Assembly: GCA_963575645.1 (NCBI GenBank)
Contig: OY754466.1
Location: 35,000,001-35,064,000 of the forward strand
Origin: Xanthostigma xanthostigma
Taxonomy: Eukaryota > Arthropoda > Insecta > Raphidioptera > Raphidiidae
Direction: 5' to 3'
DNA length: 64,000 nucleotides
Positions 21,207 through 32,330 of this stretch are shown here, piece after piece (position 1 is the first letter of the stretch; each line of letters starts with the position of its first letter). Both the position numbers and the translations under genes were made by a program. The notes beneath the pieces are model-generated. The model saw only the letters and a list, made by a program, of their open reading frames with translations. It made no database searches and was not told where the DNA came from.

Positions 21207-21228
21207 TTTTTTTTTAGAGCATTTCAAT

Positions 21229-21867
21229 AAGTTAAAAATATGTTTTTGCCATTAATTTTATTACTGTTAAGTAACTTTGATTTAAATTTAATTGGAATTA
21301 AGTTGAATAAGAACATGATTATCATAAATTTATAGGTGCAAGATGTTTAGATCTCCAAATAACAATACAATGCAAATGGATCACGTTAATATTAATGAGA
21401 GAAATATAAATTATTTTAATTATAATTAATAATTGCAAAAACAAACAATAACGCGAAACAAATCAATTTTTTTTATTATTATTTAGATTTTGAACGATAT
21501 GCGACGAGTTAAATCTTAAAAGATTGATAACGCGGAGTAACGAAACAAATTCAGAAACATGCTTGTCAGAGAAAAATTTTATAAACAAGCGTAAAAGGAT
21601 AACAATATTAAATTGTATTCTATAATAAAATGATTGATATGAAACTAAAAGCTACTCGATTTACAATATTGAGTAACTTTTACGGCAATTTTTGGAATTT
21701 TTCAATAAACTTTAAAATCTAATCTATAAACATTTAACCACGAAAATGCTAAAAGTCTCATTTAAATTTATTTATAGGAACCGGCCGTTCACAGATTTTT
21801 CACTAACAACTTTGTTAACCTCTATCTACATTATAAATTAATTAAAACATAAAAAACTTTTTAAAAA
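21229..21867. other. Intergenic DNA, nothing recognised
   Basis: AT-rich, no ORF or repeat landmark. Confidence 0.35.
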
Positions 21868-22040
21868 ATTGATCCTCCTTCAAAAAAGAGTCATCAAGAA
21901 TTGTAAAATAACAAAGTTTAGAGGTCGGCGCCTAAAATTACTATCACGTGTTATGTAGTTAGGTATATTAAATGGATCCCGACCTCGAAACTTTAGTATT
22001 TTACGCTGTTTAGTGACTCTTTTTTGAAAGAGGATCAATT
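21868..22040. mobile_element. Palindromic MITE, GGTCGGCGCC family
   Basis: Inverted ends are AATTGATCCTCCTTCAAAAA and AATTGATCCTCTTTCAAAAA (from the right), with GAGGTCGGCGCC inside the left arm and CGACCTC in the right. A second copy lies at about 49071-49220, sharing GAGGTCGGCGCC and the CTTTTTTGAA arm. Confidence 0.65.
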
Positions 22041-22552
22041 AATAAAAAATATTTTTAATTTTTTAGTGTCTAATGAAACCGAAGAGCAACTACAACTTTT
22101 GCAATATTTATTTGATTTTTGTTAATTAAAAAAAAAAAACACTGATGAACTGGTTGCGCTAAAATTAAAAAAATAAATAAAAGAAAATACAATCGAATAG
22201 AGAGCCCCTTCATCGGTTAATAATAACAGGAGCAGCGTCACAGCGATGTGAAAACCAAGTTACGCTGTTGAACTCTGAACCATATTCATTTTTCGGGAGA
22301 AAAGAAATTATTGGGCACTATTCTGTATATTTTACAATGTGTAATAACGAGCACTGTGACTAGGGCCTGGCAACCAAAGCTCGCAGCAGGGGCGCAAACA
22401 AGAGAGGGCGCGTAATCAGCAATGCGATTATGATTGCTTAATTTGAATATATATCGACCAACAAAATTTTGAGCACACCGATGAATAACATATTTATTAT
22501 TATTTACGGCAATTTCATACTATACTTATATACATTAGGGTGATTAAAAAAC
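22041..22552. other. Intergenic DNA, nothing recognised
   Basis: AT-rich sequence; GGGCCTGGCAACCAAAGC near 22364 looks mildly TE-like, but no structure supports it. Confidence 0.3.
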
Positions 22553-22893
22553 ATTTTTTTTCTTCATACCTCGATCGAAAGTGCCTATTTTTGGCACCAA
22601 TTGTAAGGCAGAAAGTCTAACATTTACTCCTTGGTGATGAGATTACACGCCCAAATGCGGAAAGTTCGTACGCTCGGGCGGTCGTAAAGCAAAAACAACC
22701 AATCAACTGTTGTTTAGATGTCGTTCTCATAGCAACCCTATTACATTTTAGCTAATAATCGCGATAAGCTGTCATTTTTGTGTATTTACGTATAAATTCA
22801 AAGCTCGCTTGGAATTTATATGTGTTTTTATGTAATTAATACGTAATTAATGTATTTAATAAGCGTGCTTACGACCGAGATATGAAGAAAAAT
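22553..22893. mobile_element. MITE with TTCTTCATACCTCG ends, copy 1
   Basis: The left end is TTTTTCTTCATACCTCGATC. The right end read inward is TTTTTCTTCATATCTCGGTC. The interior matches 37115-37370 (AATCAACTGTTGTTTAGATG, AATAAGCGTGCTTACGACCG). Both copies are followed directly by the CACCACACTGGCCGAA element or a fragment of it, so the pair may have spread together. Confidence 0.65.
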
Positions 22894-22899
22894 AGTATA

Positions 22900-23013
22900 C
22901 ACCACACTGGCCGAAGGTGTGATAACCTTGCCCTGCGCTTTATGATGTCTTCGGCTTCGTCTCAGGCATTGTGGCGCGCAAGGTAAGATATCACACTTTC
23001 GGCCCTTGTGGTG
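22900..23013. mobile_element. Short palindromic MITE with TA flanks
   Basis: 114 bp with ends CACCACACTGGCCGAAGG and, from the right, CACCACAAGGGCCGAAAG, each bordered by TA (22898-22899, 23014-23015). It is probably Tc1/mariner-type. A fragment recurs at 37376-37403, and related sequence (CTCGGCTCGCCTCAGGC) appears around 60060. Confidence 0.68.
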
Positions 23014-23015
23014 TA

Positions 23016-23991
23016 ATAAACCTACTAATTTTTTGCTCTTACCCTTTCAAATGTTTCTATTTAACGTAAAAAAATTCTCACCAAAGATGGTCGCTATTTT
23101 AATTTGTTTCCATTTAATTAACAAAGAGAAAAATGTTTTTTCTTTTAAATTGAAGTTACATGTAATTAACTCAAATTTTTACAAATAACCATTATATATT
23201 CATGAAGGTGACTCTCTAAGCTTTCAAAAACTCTATAATAATGTATGATTACAGGCTACAGCCATTTGAAAACTACTGAATTTCTGACTACGGATCAGGA
23301 ATTGTATATAATATTTTTTTATGTACCTGCATGATTTTTTGAAACTTCAATTAAAAAAATAAACATTTTTTCCATGTTAATTAATTGAAAACTAAAATTA
23401 AAATAGTGACCTCTTAGAGTTGACCTACAGCGCCTATCTTTAGTGAGGATTTTTTTACATTAAATAGGAACATTTGAGAGGATAAGAGCAAATCAAAATA
23501 AAAAAAAATTGCATTGGTCATAGTATACTGTATATGCAAACCTTTACTTTTTTAGTTACGTTTGTAGTTATGCAAGAATAAATTTAGTTTGTAAAAATTC
23601 TTTGTATAAAATTGTACTTACTGTCAATATAGAAGTTAAAAAATTATGACAACTTGTTTGTTGTTGTTTTTTTTTATTGCACAGTACAATTTTTAATGTA
23701 GAAATTTGATAGCCACCTTTTGGAAACTAAATCGAACGTTAATCTCTAAGCTTTTTTTATACAATATCTATTCTTTGTACATTAGATATCAATTGCTCAT
23801 CGTATATCTAATTAAAGAACAGATATAACATTACAATAGAACGAAGTGTGTGTAAAAAAGGACAGACAAACTTATCTTAATTCGAGATAAACGTAGTGCT
23901 AAATAAATTAACGTTTCACCGTTGTCCTATAAACCAAGGTGTATCAGTGTTCACATAGTCTTATTGCATACATTGTTATTACTTTATAACA
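23016..23991 (+). promoter_or_regulatory. Upstream region and probable 5' UTR of the split gene
   Basis: No coding sequence. A TCAGT initiator-like string at about 23945-23950 lies some 45 nt before the ATG, and TATAAAC occurs at about 23930; neither is compelling. The ATG context is TAACAATGT. Real 5' exons could lie further upstream. Confidence 0.3.
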
Positions 23992-25518
23992 ATGTCTGAG
24001 AAACAACAGGTGAAATCTAAGAAAACAAACAAGAAACGCAGTAAAAAAACTGCTACTATGTTAAATGAAGTCACAGACTGCATGCCAACATCGGGTGACG
24101 GTAGTGACGTCGCGCTGGAGTGTGGTAACAGTACGGTCTCAGACAAGAAGAAGAACAAACTGAAGATGGCTCTCAAGACCCATCTCGGTCGGAGAAACAG
24201 TGTGAAGAAGAAAATCGACGAAAACAGTAGAAATACTACTGACAACACTAACAATAATAATAGTGATGTTATAAAAATTAATTCAAGTAACAATGACACT
24301 TTTGTAGAGTGTAGTGATATCAATCAAGTAAATAATGTGATAATTGATAAAAATGCGGAATGTGATAGTGAAAAAAACGATTGTGACGATCATCTGATTA
24401 TTAACGATAACGGTAAGGATTGCGCTGTTAGCGAAATTATGGTACGGTGCGAGACAATCCAGAGCGACAGCGTCGATGATTGTGATGAGCAAAGTGTTAG
24501 AGATGATGTGCAAAATTTCATTAATAACATGCTAACTGTCAGTGATAAAACTGAATGTAGTGATGATGTAAACAGTTCAACGAGTGATAAGAGTAACGGT
24601 CCATTAACTAAGAGCAGTGATAAACCAAATACAGTCAGTGTTGAGGATGACAGTACGGATAACGATGTCAGTGCCAGATCGGCATTTGACAGCGGCAGTG
24701 GTACTGTTTACAATTCGTTCGATTTGGACGATAATAGTTCAGCCGTGGACTTGACAAGTGTTAAAGAAAGTGACAATGTCAGTGATTGTACCGTTTATGA
24801 AGATGCCGTTGAATCTATAGTAGAGACAAGAAATGTAAATGTCAAAAATATTAATAATCTAAAAAGTGAAAATATTAACAACAGTCGTTCAGTAATGTTG
24901 ATAGACGACACAGTTTCGTTACCTTTGACTGGTAATGAATTGGTTAAACACAAATCAAAGTTGTTTTCCAAAGAAAAATTGAAGAATGGTATCTTGAGTC
25001 CGTTCCTGAGAAGGAAATCAATCAAGAAGAAGGACACGAAAGAAGGCACGTCGTTGAACTCGTCCGAAGACGACATTCAACATCCGGTGATATCGGAACA
25101 TCCGGACGACGTGATTGCATCACTGAGGAAAATGTCGTTCGGATCGGCAGTCGAATTGTCTTCCGGTCAACCGATGGTCCGGAAGCCGTCGTTCATTAAA
25201 CGAAAGTTATCGCAGTTGTTGAAGAGCACGCCGGAATTGCAGCTGCAGAGATCCCTCAGTTTCAAGGACGTTAATGTAAAACAGGAATCTGATAGAAAGA
25301 GGTCGTCGTTAAGTCGACTGATGGATAAAAAACGCACGTGGTCCAACACGTGGTCTACTTCGTTACAGAGTTTGGCTGAGGACGAGATCACTCGTTCTTA
25401 CACCAGTTTAAATAACGAGGTGTTCGGTAATGATCGCGCGCACGACTGCGAATATGACGAGTTCGGTGCTCGGGTGCTAAAAAGGACACAGAGCCTTTCC
25501 ATTAGGCCTGCTGATGAG
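23992..25518 (+). CDS. Split gene, first coding exon (509 codons)
   Basis: Long open exon of a gene I do not recognise. It starts MSEKQQ in a fair context and has a Lys-rich N-terminus (KSKKTNKKRSKK, possible nuclear or membrane-binding basic patch). A ~250-residue Ser/Asp/Asn/Val-rich acidic low-complexity region follows. The second half is basic with many RxxS sites: LGRRNSVKKK, LRRKSIKKK, RKPSFIKRKLSQLL, LQRSLSFKD, KRTQSLSIRP. No catalytic domain, signal peptide or membrane span is visible, so a phosphorylated intracellular scaffold or regulator is the most one can say. The exon ends GAG|GTAATT, phase 0; without splicing it would stop six codons later at 25537. Confidence 0.82.
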
Positions 25519-25620
25519 GTAATTAATAACTTACTATAACAATTTAATACCTTTCCTGTACATTGGGAAATAATTGTAATTGGTTCTAAGAAAGAAATCT
25601 AAATTTTTAACATATTTTGT

Positions 25621-26170
25621 GCCCATATTCACCGAACACTATTAAAGATAGAAGTTACTAATTTTGGGAGAAATGTATTCGTTACAATAAAATTTACTTT
25701 CAATTCACCAAGCAAATTATCAGGTAGAAAAGAATAAATATACACTGCTCTTTGTGTTGAATATCTTGATGTTCATCCAAAAATCCGATCGATGGCGAAA
25801 GTGTAAACGTCAAAAAAAGATTTTCACAAAATAATAATGTTTTATCCTAACCCAATTGCACACAAAACTTTCACTGACTTTAATGTTTTACAACTATATA
25901 CTTCACTAAAGGTTAATAAACAACATATAAATAAATTCACAAGAGCAAACTATAGATATTCCACGTTTATAGGTTAGGTACTATGATCTATGTGGAAGCA
26001 ATTATTATTTTATCAGGTGAATAAATATTTATACCATGAAAGTAAGACAGAATAGATTTATACGTAATTATGGTTGGTGAATTGAATTATAGCAATTTAT
26101 TCGGAGGAATAGCTACCTGAAGAACAAACGAACCGAATAAATAACTACTTACGTTCGGTGAATTTGGTCA
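25621..26170. mobile_element. MITE with CATATTCACCGAAC ends, copy 1 (intron 1)
   Basis: Ends CCCATATTCACCGAAC and, from the right, CCAAATTCACCGAAC. Interior landmarks are ACTTTCAATTCACCAAGC, AATCCGATCGATGGCG, CACGTTTATAGGTTAGG and GGTGAATTGAATTAT. Copies are also at 45418-45896 (inside a hAT element, ends lost) and 49328-49980. Confidence 0.7.
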
Positions 26171-27113
26171 TTAATGTTTCAAAGTCACTACACCATTTTT
26201 GAAAAGAAGTATGCGTGTGTCTGCACGTACGTAGTCATTTCTTTTCAGTACAACATTTCGAGAATGAGAAATGATTTAAAAGATTTGTTTTAAATTTGCT
26301 CAGTTATTCTTTGTGAAACTGCAAAAAGTAGATTTTATACATAATCTCGCAGATGAAAAAATTACATCAACATCGTTAGGTTGTCAATCAAAACGTGTTA
26401 GCGTCATTTTGAAATGTTTTTAAAATGAGTCCGGCCGTTTTTGTATTTAAAAAAATACTGCAAAAAATTGGGTTTTACACGAAATTTGGGAATAAAAATT
26501 GGTATCGTTTTTGTTAGGGTGCCGATCGAAGCGTATTAACGTCTAAATGATCCAAAAGAAATTTTATCAAAATTGAGAAATATTGAGCCGAACCTCACTT
26601 AATCTCACGTGGGGGAAAGAGGGGTCTCGACAAATATCAGGTAATTTTTTTCGTAAGAAACTGTAAAATTGCGAGAAAACTGGGTTAAATTAAGTTAAAA
26701 ATGTTTCTCCACTAAAATATGGCTAAATTATATGCAATAAAATTTATCGCATTTTGAAAAATCTTACGTGAGATTAGAGGGTAGGGAGTCGAGAAAATTC
26801 TCACGGTATCTCACCAAGGGGGGGGGGGTCGAAAAGTCGCCAATTTTTCTCACGTAATCTGTGAACACCCCCTAAGTTGGCTTCTGGACCTAAAGAGTCG
26901 CACTAGTAGAGTCCTTATATAATATATACACATAACCCACTTCACGGCTTGTTTACAAATCGTTTTTATCAGAGAAATGTTGACTGATTGTGTTATTTTT
27001 ATCATCTATCTACATAATGGCATAAGAAAACCGTATTACTTTTGAAAAAAATGCAAATAAGACTTACTGTATAGACCTAATATAGGCCGGTCAAAATAGA
27101 CAAAAAACATAGA
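26171..27113. other. Intron 1 DNA with an old MITE-like stretch
   Basis: No exon seen. About 26590-26875 has opposed motifs AATCTCACGTGGGGG and CTTACGTGAGATTAG plus CTCACGTAATCTGTGAAC, resembling worn ends of a transposon, but I cannot define borders. Confidence 0.4.
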
Positions 27114-27225
27114 AGTTAGAAATAATTCGCATAGAGCTGAAAATTGTTACAGGTCTTAGGTACGCTATAATAGCGTACCTAAGACTTGTAACAATTTTCA
27201 GCTCTATGCGAATTATTTCCAACTT
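27114..27225. repeat. Near-perfect 112-bp palindrome
   Basis: Arms of about 55 bp meet at TAGCGTACC/GGTACGCTA with almost no spacer and about two mismatches. A partial arm copy (GCTCTATGCGAATTAT) recurs at about 27840-27858. Probable small palindromic MITE in intron 1. Confidence 0.8.
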
Positions 27226-28700
27226 ACTATGGCAAAAGGCAGTAAGTGACCAACTTATGAATTTGAGTAAATCAAGGTTTACTAAAAATGTATTGACCGT
27301 CCAGAATTTTAGATTATGGAAACCAAAACATGGGGGGAAACATTTTTTAAAGACAATAAAATTATTGCTTTAGCACTTACTGCTGTCGTTGGTTTCAGTA
27401 TGAACTCATTTTTCAACAAATGTCACTTACTGCCCTTTGCCTTTTTAGGGCAGTATTACAAATAAAATATCAAAAATTCCTACCGATCCTATACCTCTGC
27501 TGAAAATTTTATTGACTGTCAAAGGTCAAATCTATCGGTTTTTTGCATTTTTCTCGTAAACGGTGTTATCATAAAAATAGGTCAGACAAAAGTTGTAAAT
27601 CGTGCAATTGTCTACAAAAATTCTTCTTATATTTCACCATTCGCCGACACCGTCCATATACATCATCGGACATTTAATTTAAGTAATTGGGTTGGTGTAA
27701 CTTATATATACAATTATACATACTAAGGCATTTGGGAATGAAATTGAAAAATTCTTTGAATACATTTTGTAGCAGATAAAGGATCGATGGAAATTTTTGA
27801 TATTTTATTTGTATTAGCGTACTTAAGCCCTGTACCGATTTTCTGCTCTATGCGAATTATAGTAAATTGAAATGTTTATTTGGACTGGATTATAATTTAA
27901 TGGTTGTTGTAAAAAAATCTCTATAACTGGTATATTGTACATAAACATGTTCATTAATGTCGACAAGACTTTAGATAATAACGATGAATTTCGTCATCGA
28001 TAGTACTGGAACAAGACAATAAGCAGCGAAAATAAAAGGTTATTCTAAAATATATTGACTATACAATATTTATAAAATAAAATTTGCAATCATTTCGATA
28101 AAATGTTCACAACATAATAATATTAAAAGTTCAATGATTGAATAAAAATTATATTCGCTATAAAACAAAGAATTTTATAGCGAGGAAAAGCATCTGGTTT
28201 ATGTTCTGCAATAAATATAAATGCAGGCACCGATTGTAATAATTCAGAATAATTTATTTTTCAGAAAAGGATATGTGAAACTTTGATATTTTAATTATGT
28301 AATAATTTAAACAAATTATAAACTGTTTTCTAATAGCTTTGATATTTTGGTTTCAAAGTGTGGTTTATTTTTTTGTGAATATTAAGTAATTAATTCTTTT
28401 GTTTGATTTTTTTATAAAAAAGAAAATATTTTCCTTTTTTTATCTAAAAAGTCACACATAATATAAAAATGTCAACACCAATGGAATGAGTTCCAGCTCT
28501 GGTTGTATTAGTGTTTTCCGTCGAGCTACGACGTTTGAAAAAATAAAAATAAAAAAATCAACGTCTGGATCATATTGTGTTCGTTTTTAAAATTGACTAT
28601 TAGATAAATTAAGACACGCTTATTAAGAGTAATTATTGAACGAGCTTTCAAATAATATCTCAAATAGGTATATGTTTTTTTTTTCACTCTCGATTTTATA
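27226..28700. other. Intron 1 DNA, no recognised gene
   Basis: AT-rich. GGCAGTAAGTGACC and TGTCACTTACTGCC (27238, 27420) are inverted to each other and may mark another worn hairpin element. Confidence 0.35.
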
Positions 28701-29290
28701 GGCTATTGATTTATGTGACATAGAAAGGAACTAAGACGTTCACAGGTTTGCATTGCAGGAATCCGTAAATAGGTCATTTACGGAGAAAAAACCGCGGATT
28801 GTTATTAAATTAGATGGTGGAAATAGGAGATAAGGGTGAAAATGCACCCTTTTCAGTTTTTTCAATATCTCTTGCAAACGAAGTAAAATTTCGATATACT
28901 TTATATGAAACTATTTGTAGAGAATTGAATTTTTTATCGGAATGGTTTATTTAAAAAAAAATTAAATCATTTTTTCGACCCAGCAGTTTAAAGGAAATTG
29001 TTTCATCATTTTTGGCATAAAAAATTTGTTAAATAAGCCATTTCGATGTGAAATTAAATTCTTTACAAAAAAATTTCATATAAAGGATATCGAAATTTTA
29101 CTTCGTTTGCAAGATATACCTATATTGAAAAAACTGAAAATGTTGCATTTTCACTCCTATTTCCAATTTCCACCCTCTAACTTTGTAGCACTCCGCAGTT
29201 TTTTCTTCTTAAATGGCCCATTGACAGATTCCTGCAATAAAGGACGTCTTAGTTCCTTATTGCCCTGTTTTTAGGACATAATCAATAGCC
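28701..29290. mobile_element. 590-bp MITE with long inverted repeats and TA flanks
   Basis: Ends GGCTATTGATTTATGTG and, from the right, GGCTATTGATTATGTCC, with TA on each side (28699-28700, 29291-29292). Inversion continues for ~250 bp (AAGGAACTAAGACG; CTTGCAAACGAAGTAAAATT). Probably mariner-type; the 82-codon ORF is incidental. It sits 275 bp before exon 2. Confidence 0.75.
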
Positions 29291-29565
29291 TATTAAACAA
29301 TCATTTTAAACCAGCTTTGTGCCGTGTGAGGTTATAAAATTCAGCCTATAACCTTTCGAAAAATTGATAAGTAGGTACCAATACTGTTTTCTGTTTCAAA
29401 TGATGTAACAGGTCAACATTTTGGTTTCCCACCCCTAGCCCTGGGTCCCGCCAACTAGCCAACACTAGTAGTGCATCTTGTTCATATAGAAGTTTTATAG
29501 GCAAATACACTTAAGTATAGAAATATAAAAAACAAATTATTAACAGTGTTTTTATTTATTTGCAG

Positions 29566-29638
29566 AGCTCCAAAATTGGCCGTCGTTGCGGTGTGTCACA
29601 CAGTCCTGCGCTTGCTAGACATTATCAGTCAAATCTTG
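29566..29638 (+). CDS. Split gene, exon 2 (73 nt)
   Basis: The acceptor is TTATTTGCAG and the donor CTTG|GTAAAT. It enters in phase 0 after the GAG of exon 1 and encodes SSKIGRRCGVSHSPALARHY then QSNL. It leaves one base (G), which joins AT of exon 3 to make Asp. No domain is recognised. The call rests on exact phase fit, good splice sites and absence of stops; 73 nt alone would be weak evidence. Confidence 0.7.
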
Positions 29639-30038
29639 GTAAATAATCACTGTTCATTATTTTGCATGATTTTTTTGAATTAGTTACTTTTCATATGTAG
29701 ACAGCTGAAAATGTGGAGATTCTTTTCAAGTTGTATTGAGTTTATGGTTGTAGTGACCTAGAAATGCTCAAATTTTTTGAACATCGATTTTAACATGGAA
29801 ATTTACAGTAAATTTCCTAAATCAATGTTGTAAAAATATCAGGGAAAACACTGATCTTTTCAAAATCATTATTTTTCATTGAGTAAAAATCATAATTTTA
29901 GCACAATCCTAGCTCAGAAAGAGACTAAATACATAGTACAAAATTGAGAATTCGTTGTAAGGTACAAAATTAAAATTAGAGTTAAAAAAAATCTTTTATA
30001 ACAATGTGGACTAAAAAGTACAAAATCATTTTTAAAGA
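29639..30038. other. Start of intron 2, nothing recognised
   Basis: AT-rich intronic DNA with no repeat border or ORF that I can support. Confidence 0.35.
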
Positions 30039-30040
30039 TT

Positions 30041-30097
30041 TAGTTCAACAGCGATAGGAAGTCCTCCACGGGGGACTTCCTATCGCTATTGAACAAC
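30041..30097. repeat. Short perfect hairpin in intron 2
   Basis: GTTCAACAGCGATAGGAAGT and ACTTCCTATCGCTATTGAAC are inverted with one mismatch around a ~12-bp GTCCTCCACGGGGG centre. This is likely a small MITE core. Confidence 0.7.
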
Positions 30098-30125
30098 ATG
30101 TTTATATCTAGAAATTTGTTTTTAC

Positions 30126-31118
30126 TTTTGACGTGATAACGTCTTATAAATTGATGAATCACCAATCTTATAAATTGATAAAACACCGACTGCATGCACG
30201 AAAAAGTGTAACGTAACGTTCCTAACGTTCGTAACGCGTAACGTTCCGCCTGACCCTGTGCGTGCTTTTTGCTAATTTCTCGCTCAATTTAAATCAGATC
30301 GGTTTGAAACCAGTCTTAAACGAAAGAGGAGAACATTTTACATAGATTTCGTATAACAGAATTTGCCTAAACAGTTTTTTTATACAAATTTATATAGAAA
30401 AATAGCTGTATAAATGCAATGTTGTCTAATGCATGGCGCGACGCGGTCGGTTGTCTTTGTTTGCCGTACATGGAAATTAGAAAATAACGTATGTCTTGTC
30501 TTAACATGAAAACGGCTGCATTTCTAATGCTTAATTCAATTTTTTGACATTAGTATTTTGTGAAATGCAACGCCTTCTAAGTTAACTATTGGAATAACTA
30601 ATTATTATTAGAACATAATACTTTGACAGTTGCAAACGTCACTTTTGACATTAATTATTATCATTCCGACACCAAGGATAAGCGGATTGAAACCAAATTT
30701 TGGGAGGATGTTTGATATGCAAATATGAAGTGGCCTATTGTTTTTGGGGAACATCGGCGCATGCGTAAAAGAATATATCTCTTATAATGATGTTTTATAT
30801 AATAATAATATAGTTTTTAAAACGGTTTTTACTCTATCTATTTTTACTAGAAATTTTTGTAAATTTTTTGGGGAAAATCGGCGCATGCGCAAAAGAGATA
30901 CATGCCATAGTTGTTTTTTATATAATAATAGTGTACTTTTTATAGTGTTTTATTATTCTACTTAATAAAATTTACCTAAATTTGAAGCGAATGATGCAAT
31001 ATCATAGATTCGAATTATTATAATTATTATATAAATTTAGGTTATGTATTACGGAATACGTTATCACGTAAAACTATCGTCCGTAAACCGACTTTACAGA
31101 CAACCAATTTTTTTTTGT
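30126..31118. mobile_element. R2 inverted-repeat element containing R1 sequence
   Basis: It begins TTTGACGTGATAACGTC and ends with ACGTTATCACGTAAAAC then GACAACCAA. These are the same termini as the copy at 38773-38963. Landmarks are GCATGCACGAAAAAGTGTAACG and CGTCCGTAAACCGACTTTACA. Within it, 30668-30990 is R1 copy C. At 38.5 kb the reverse nesting occurs. Family unknown; no ORF of note. Confidence 0.6.
30668..30990 (-). repeat. R1 dispersed repeat, copy C
   Basis: Shares GATTGAAACCAAATTTTGGG and GGGGAAAATCGGCGCATGCG with the other R1 copies. It contains an internal repeat of the GGGGAA-ATCGGCGCATGCG block (30748 and 30871), suggesting local duplication. Confidence 0.65.
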
Positions 31119-31783
31119 ACACATTGTTATTTTTTAAACTCTAATTTTGATTACATTAATACATAAGTACAAGTGAGATTAATAAAAGAGTGTTAATAAT
31201 AACTATTTTCATGTTTAGTGTTCCGTGCAAAAAAACTAAACAGTTGTTTTGTGTGACTCGTGGACTAAAATAATTAAAAACAAACAAAAAAACACACTTG
31301 AAAATTCATTTTGTTATTATTCATGTTCTACCAAGTGCCCAGTGACAAATCACTGCAAATTATAAAAATAATTCATGATTAATTCCTTTAGTAAGCAGTG
31401 AACAGTATTTAAAAATTACAGATACAAAATAAATAATTTTAAAATTGAGTAGTATACAGATTTTTCCTACTCTGAAAATTTAATGATGTCGAAATATTAA
31501 TTTAATGGTGTAATTAAACATCAAATAATAAAATTCTTTAAAAATAATGAAAATTCGAATATATAACATGCCTACGCTGAAATTCCTTCATAAAACGCGC
31601 GTTAATTTTTCCTTATTAATAAAGCTTTATCGGCAGCAGAAATATAATACATTGCATAACAGAATTAATGAGGCAATTTCTCTACATTTCATTTGTTTTA
31701 ATTTTTTCATCTGTGTAGTACCGTTTTAAGGTAGTTTAATCGTATGAAACAGCTTTTCTTAGGAATTCAATAAAATTGAAGTC
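31119..31783. other. Intron 2 DNA, nothing recognised
   Basis: AT-rich; the 60-codon ORF at 31547-31729 has no recognisable feature. Confidence 0.35.
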
Positions 31784-31786
31784 TAA

Positions 31787-31921
31787 GGCCTAGCACACAT
31801 GAAGAGCGTTCAACGCGGGTTGGCCCAACGCGCGTTTACAATTTCTATACAATTGTATATAACTGTTTATATGATAACGCGCGTTCGACGCGCGTTGAAC
31901 GCTCTTCATGTGTGCTAGGCC
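31787..31921. mobile_element. 135-bp palindromic Harbinger-like MITE
   Basis: Ends GGCCTAGCACACATGAAGAG on both sides, with TAA at both borders (31784-31786, 31922-31924). Arms of ~55 bp include GCGTTCAACGCG and CGCGTTGAACGC. GGCC ends plus a TAA duplication fit PIF/Harbinger. Confidence 0.78.
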
Positions 31922-32244
31922 TAAGGCTAATAAAAGTGCCTTATATTTAATTTTAAGAAAACGAAATTTTTCACCGACTATAAAACGAAATAGTTGGCAA
32001 AACCAAAAGTGCACATCCCGCAAGTTTTCCACTGTATGATAAAAAAATAACTATTAAAAAATATTTTTAATAAATTTAAAAAGATTTAAAAATTTAAAGA
32101 AATAAATAATTAAAAATTGAAAAAATATTTTTTTTAAGTTTGCAAAAATAAAAAAAATTAAGAACTATACATAATATAATATCTAATTAATATCAAGTGG
32201 AATAAAATAAAACAAAATAAAAAGAAAAAAAAAAGAAAAAAATC

Positions 32245-32330
32245 AATGATTTCGTAAGGAATCGAACCCAGGACCTTGCCCTTGGGGATCCAACGGCATA
32301 ACCATTACGCCACGGCGCCCTACTACGTGT
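32245..32330 (-). other. tRNA-like sequence (tRNA pseudogene or SINE head)
   Basis: On the minus strand, box A is TGGCGTAATGGTTATGCC (32312-32295) and box B GGTTCGATTCC (32268-32258), spaced as in a tRNA. A TTTTTTT run just downstream could terminate Pol III. The D stem can form (GGCG/TGCC), but the anticodon and T stems pair poorly. A functional tRNA is therefore unlikely. Confidence 0.55.

Larger units (their letters stand above)
15351..21228. repeat. Palindromic repeat split by the LINE
   Basis: The left arm 15351-15395 holds AATGCTCTAAAAAAAAG then GGTAAATATACA and CGCGGTCACCTGG. After the LINE poly(A), 20999-21028 gives the reverse complement (CCAGGTGACCGCG...TATTTACC), and 21212-21228 gives TTTTTTTTAGAGCATT. 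The two sides are therefore arms of one older inverted-repeat element with the LINE between them. The right arm also contains a ~170-bp hairpin (21034-21206). Borders and target duplication are unresolved. Confidence 0.65.

Noticed and set aside
31790-32032. 80-codon minus-strand ORF over 31.8-32.0 kb
   Set aside because: Half of it is the palindromic Harbinger-like MITE; no conserved feature.
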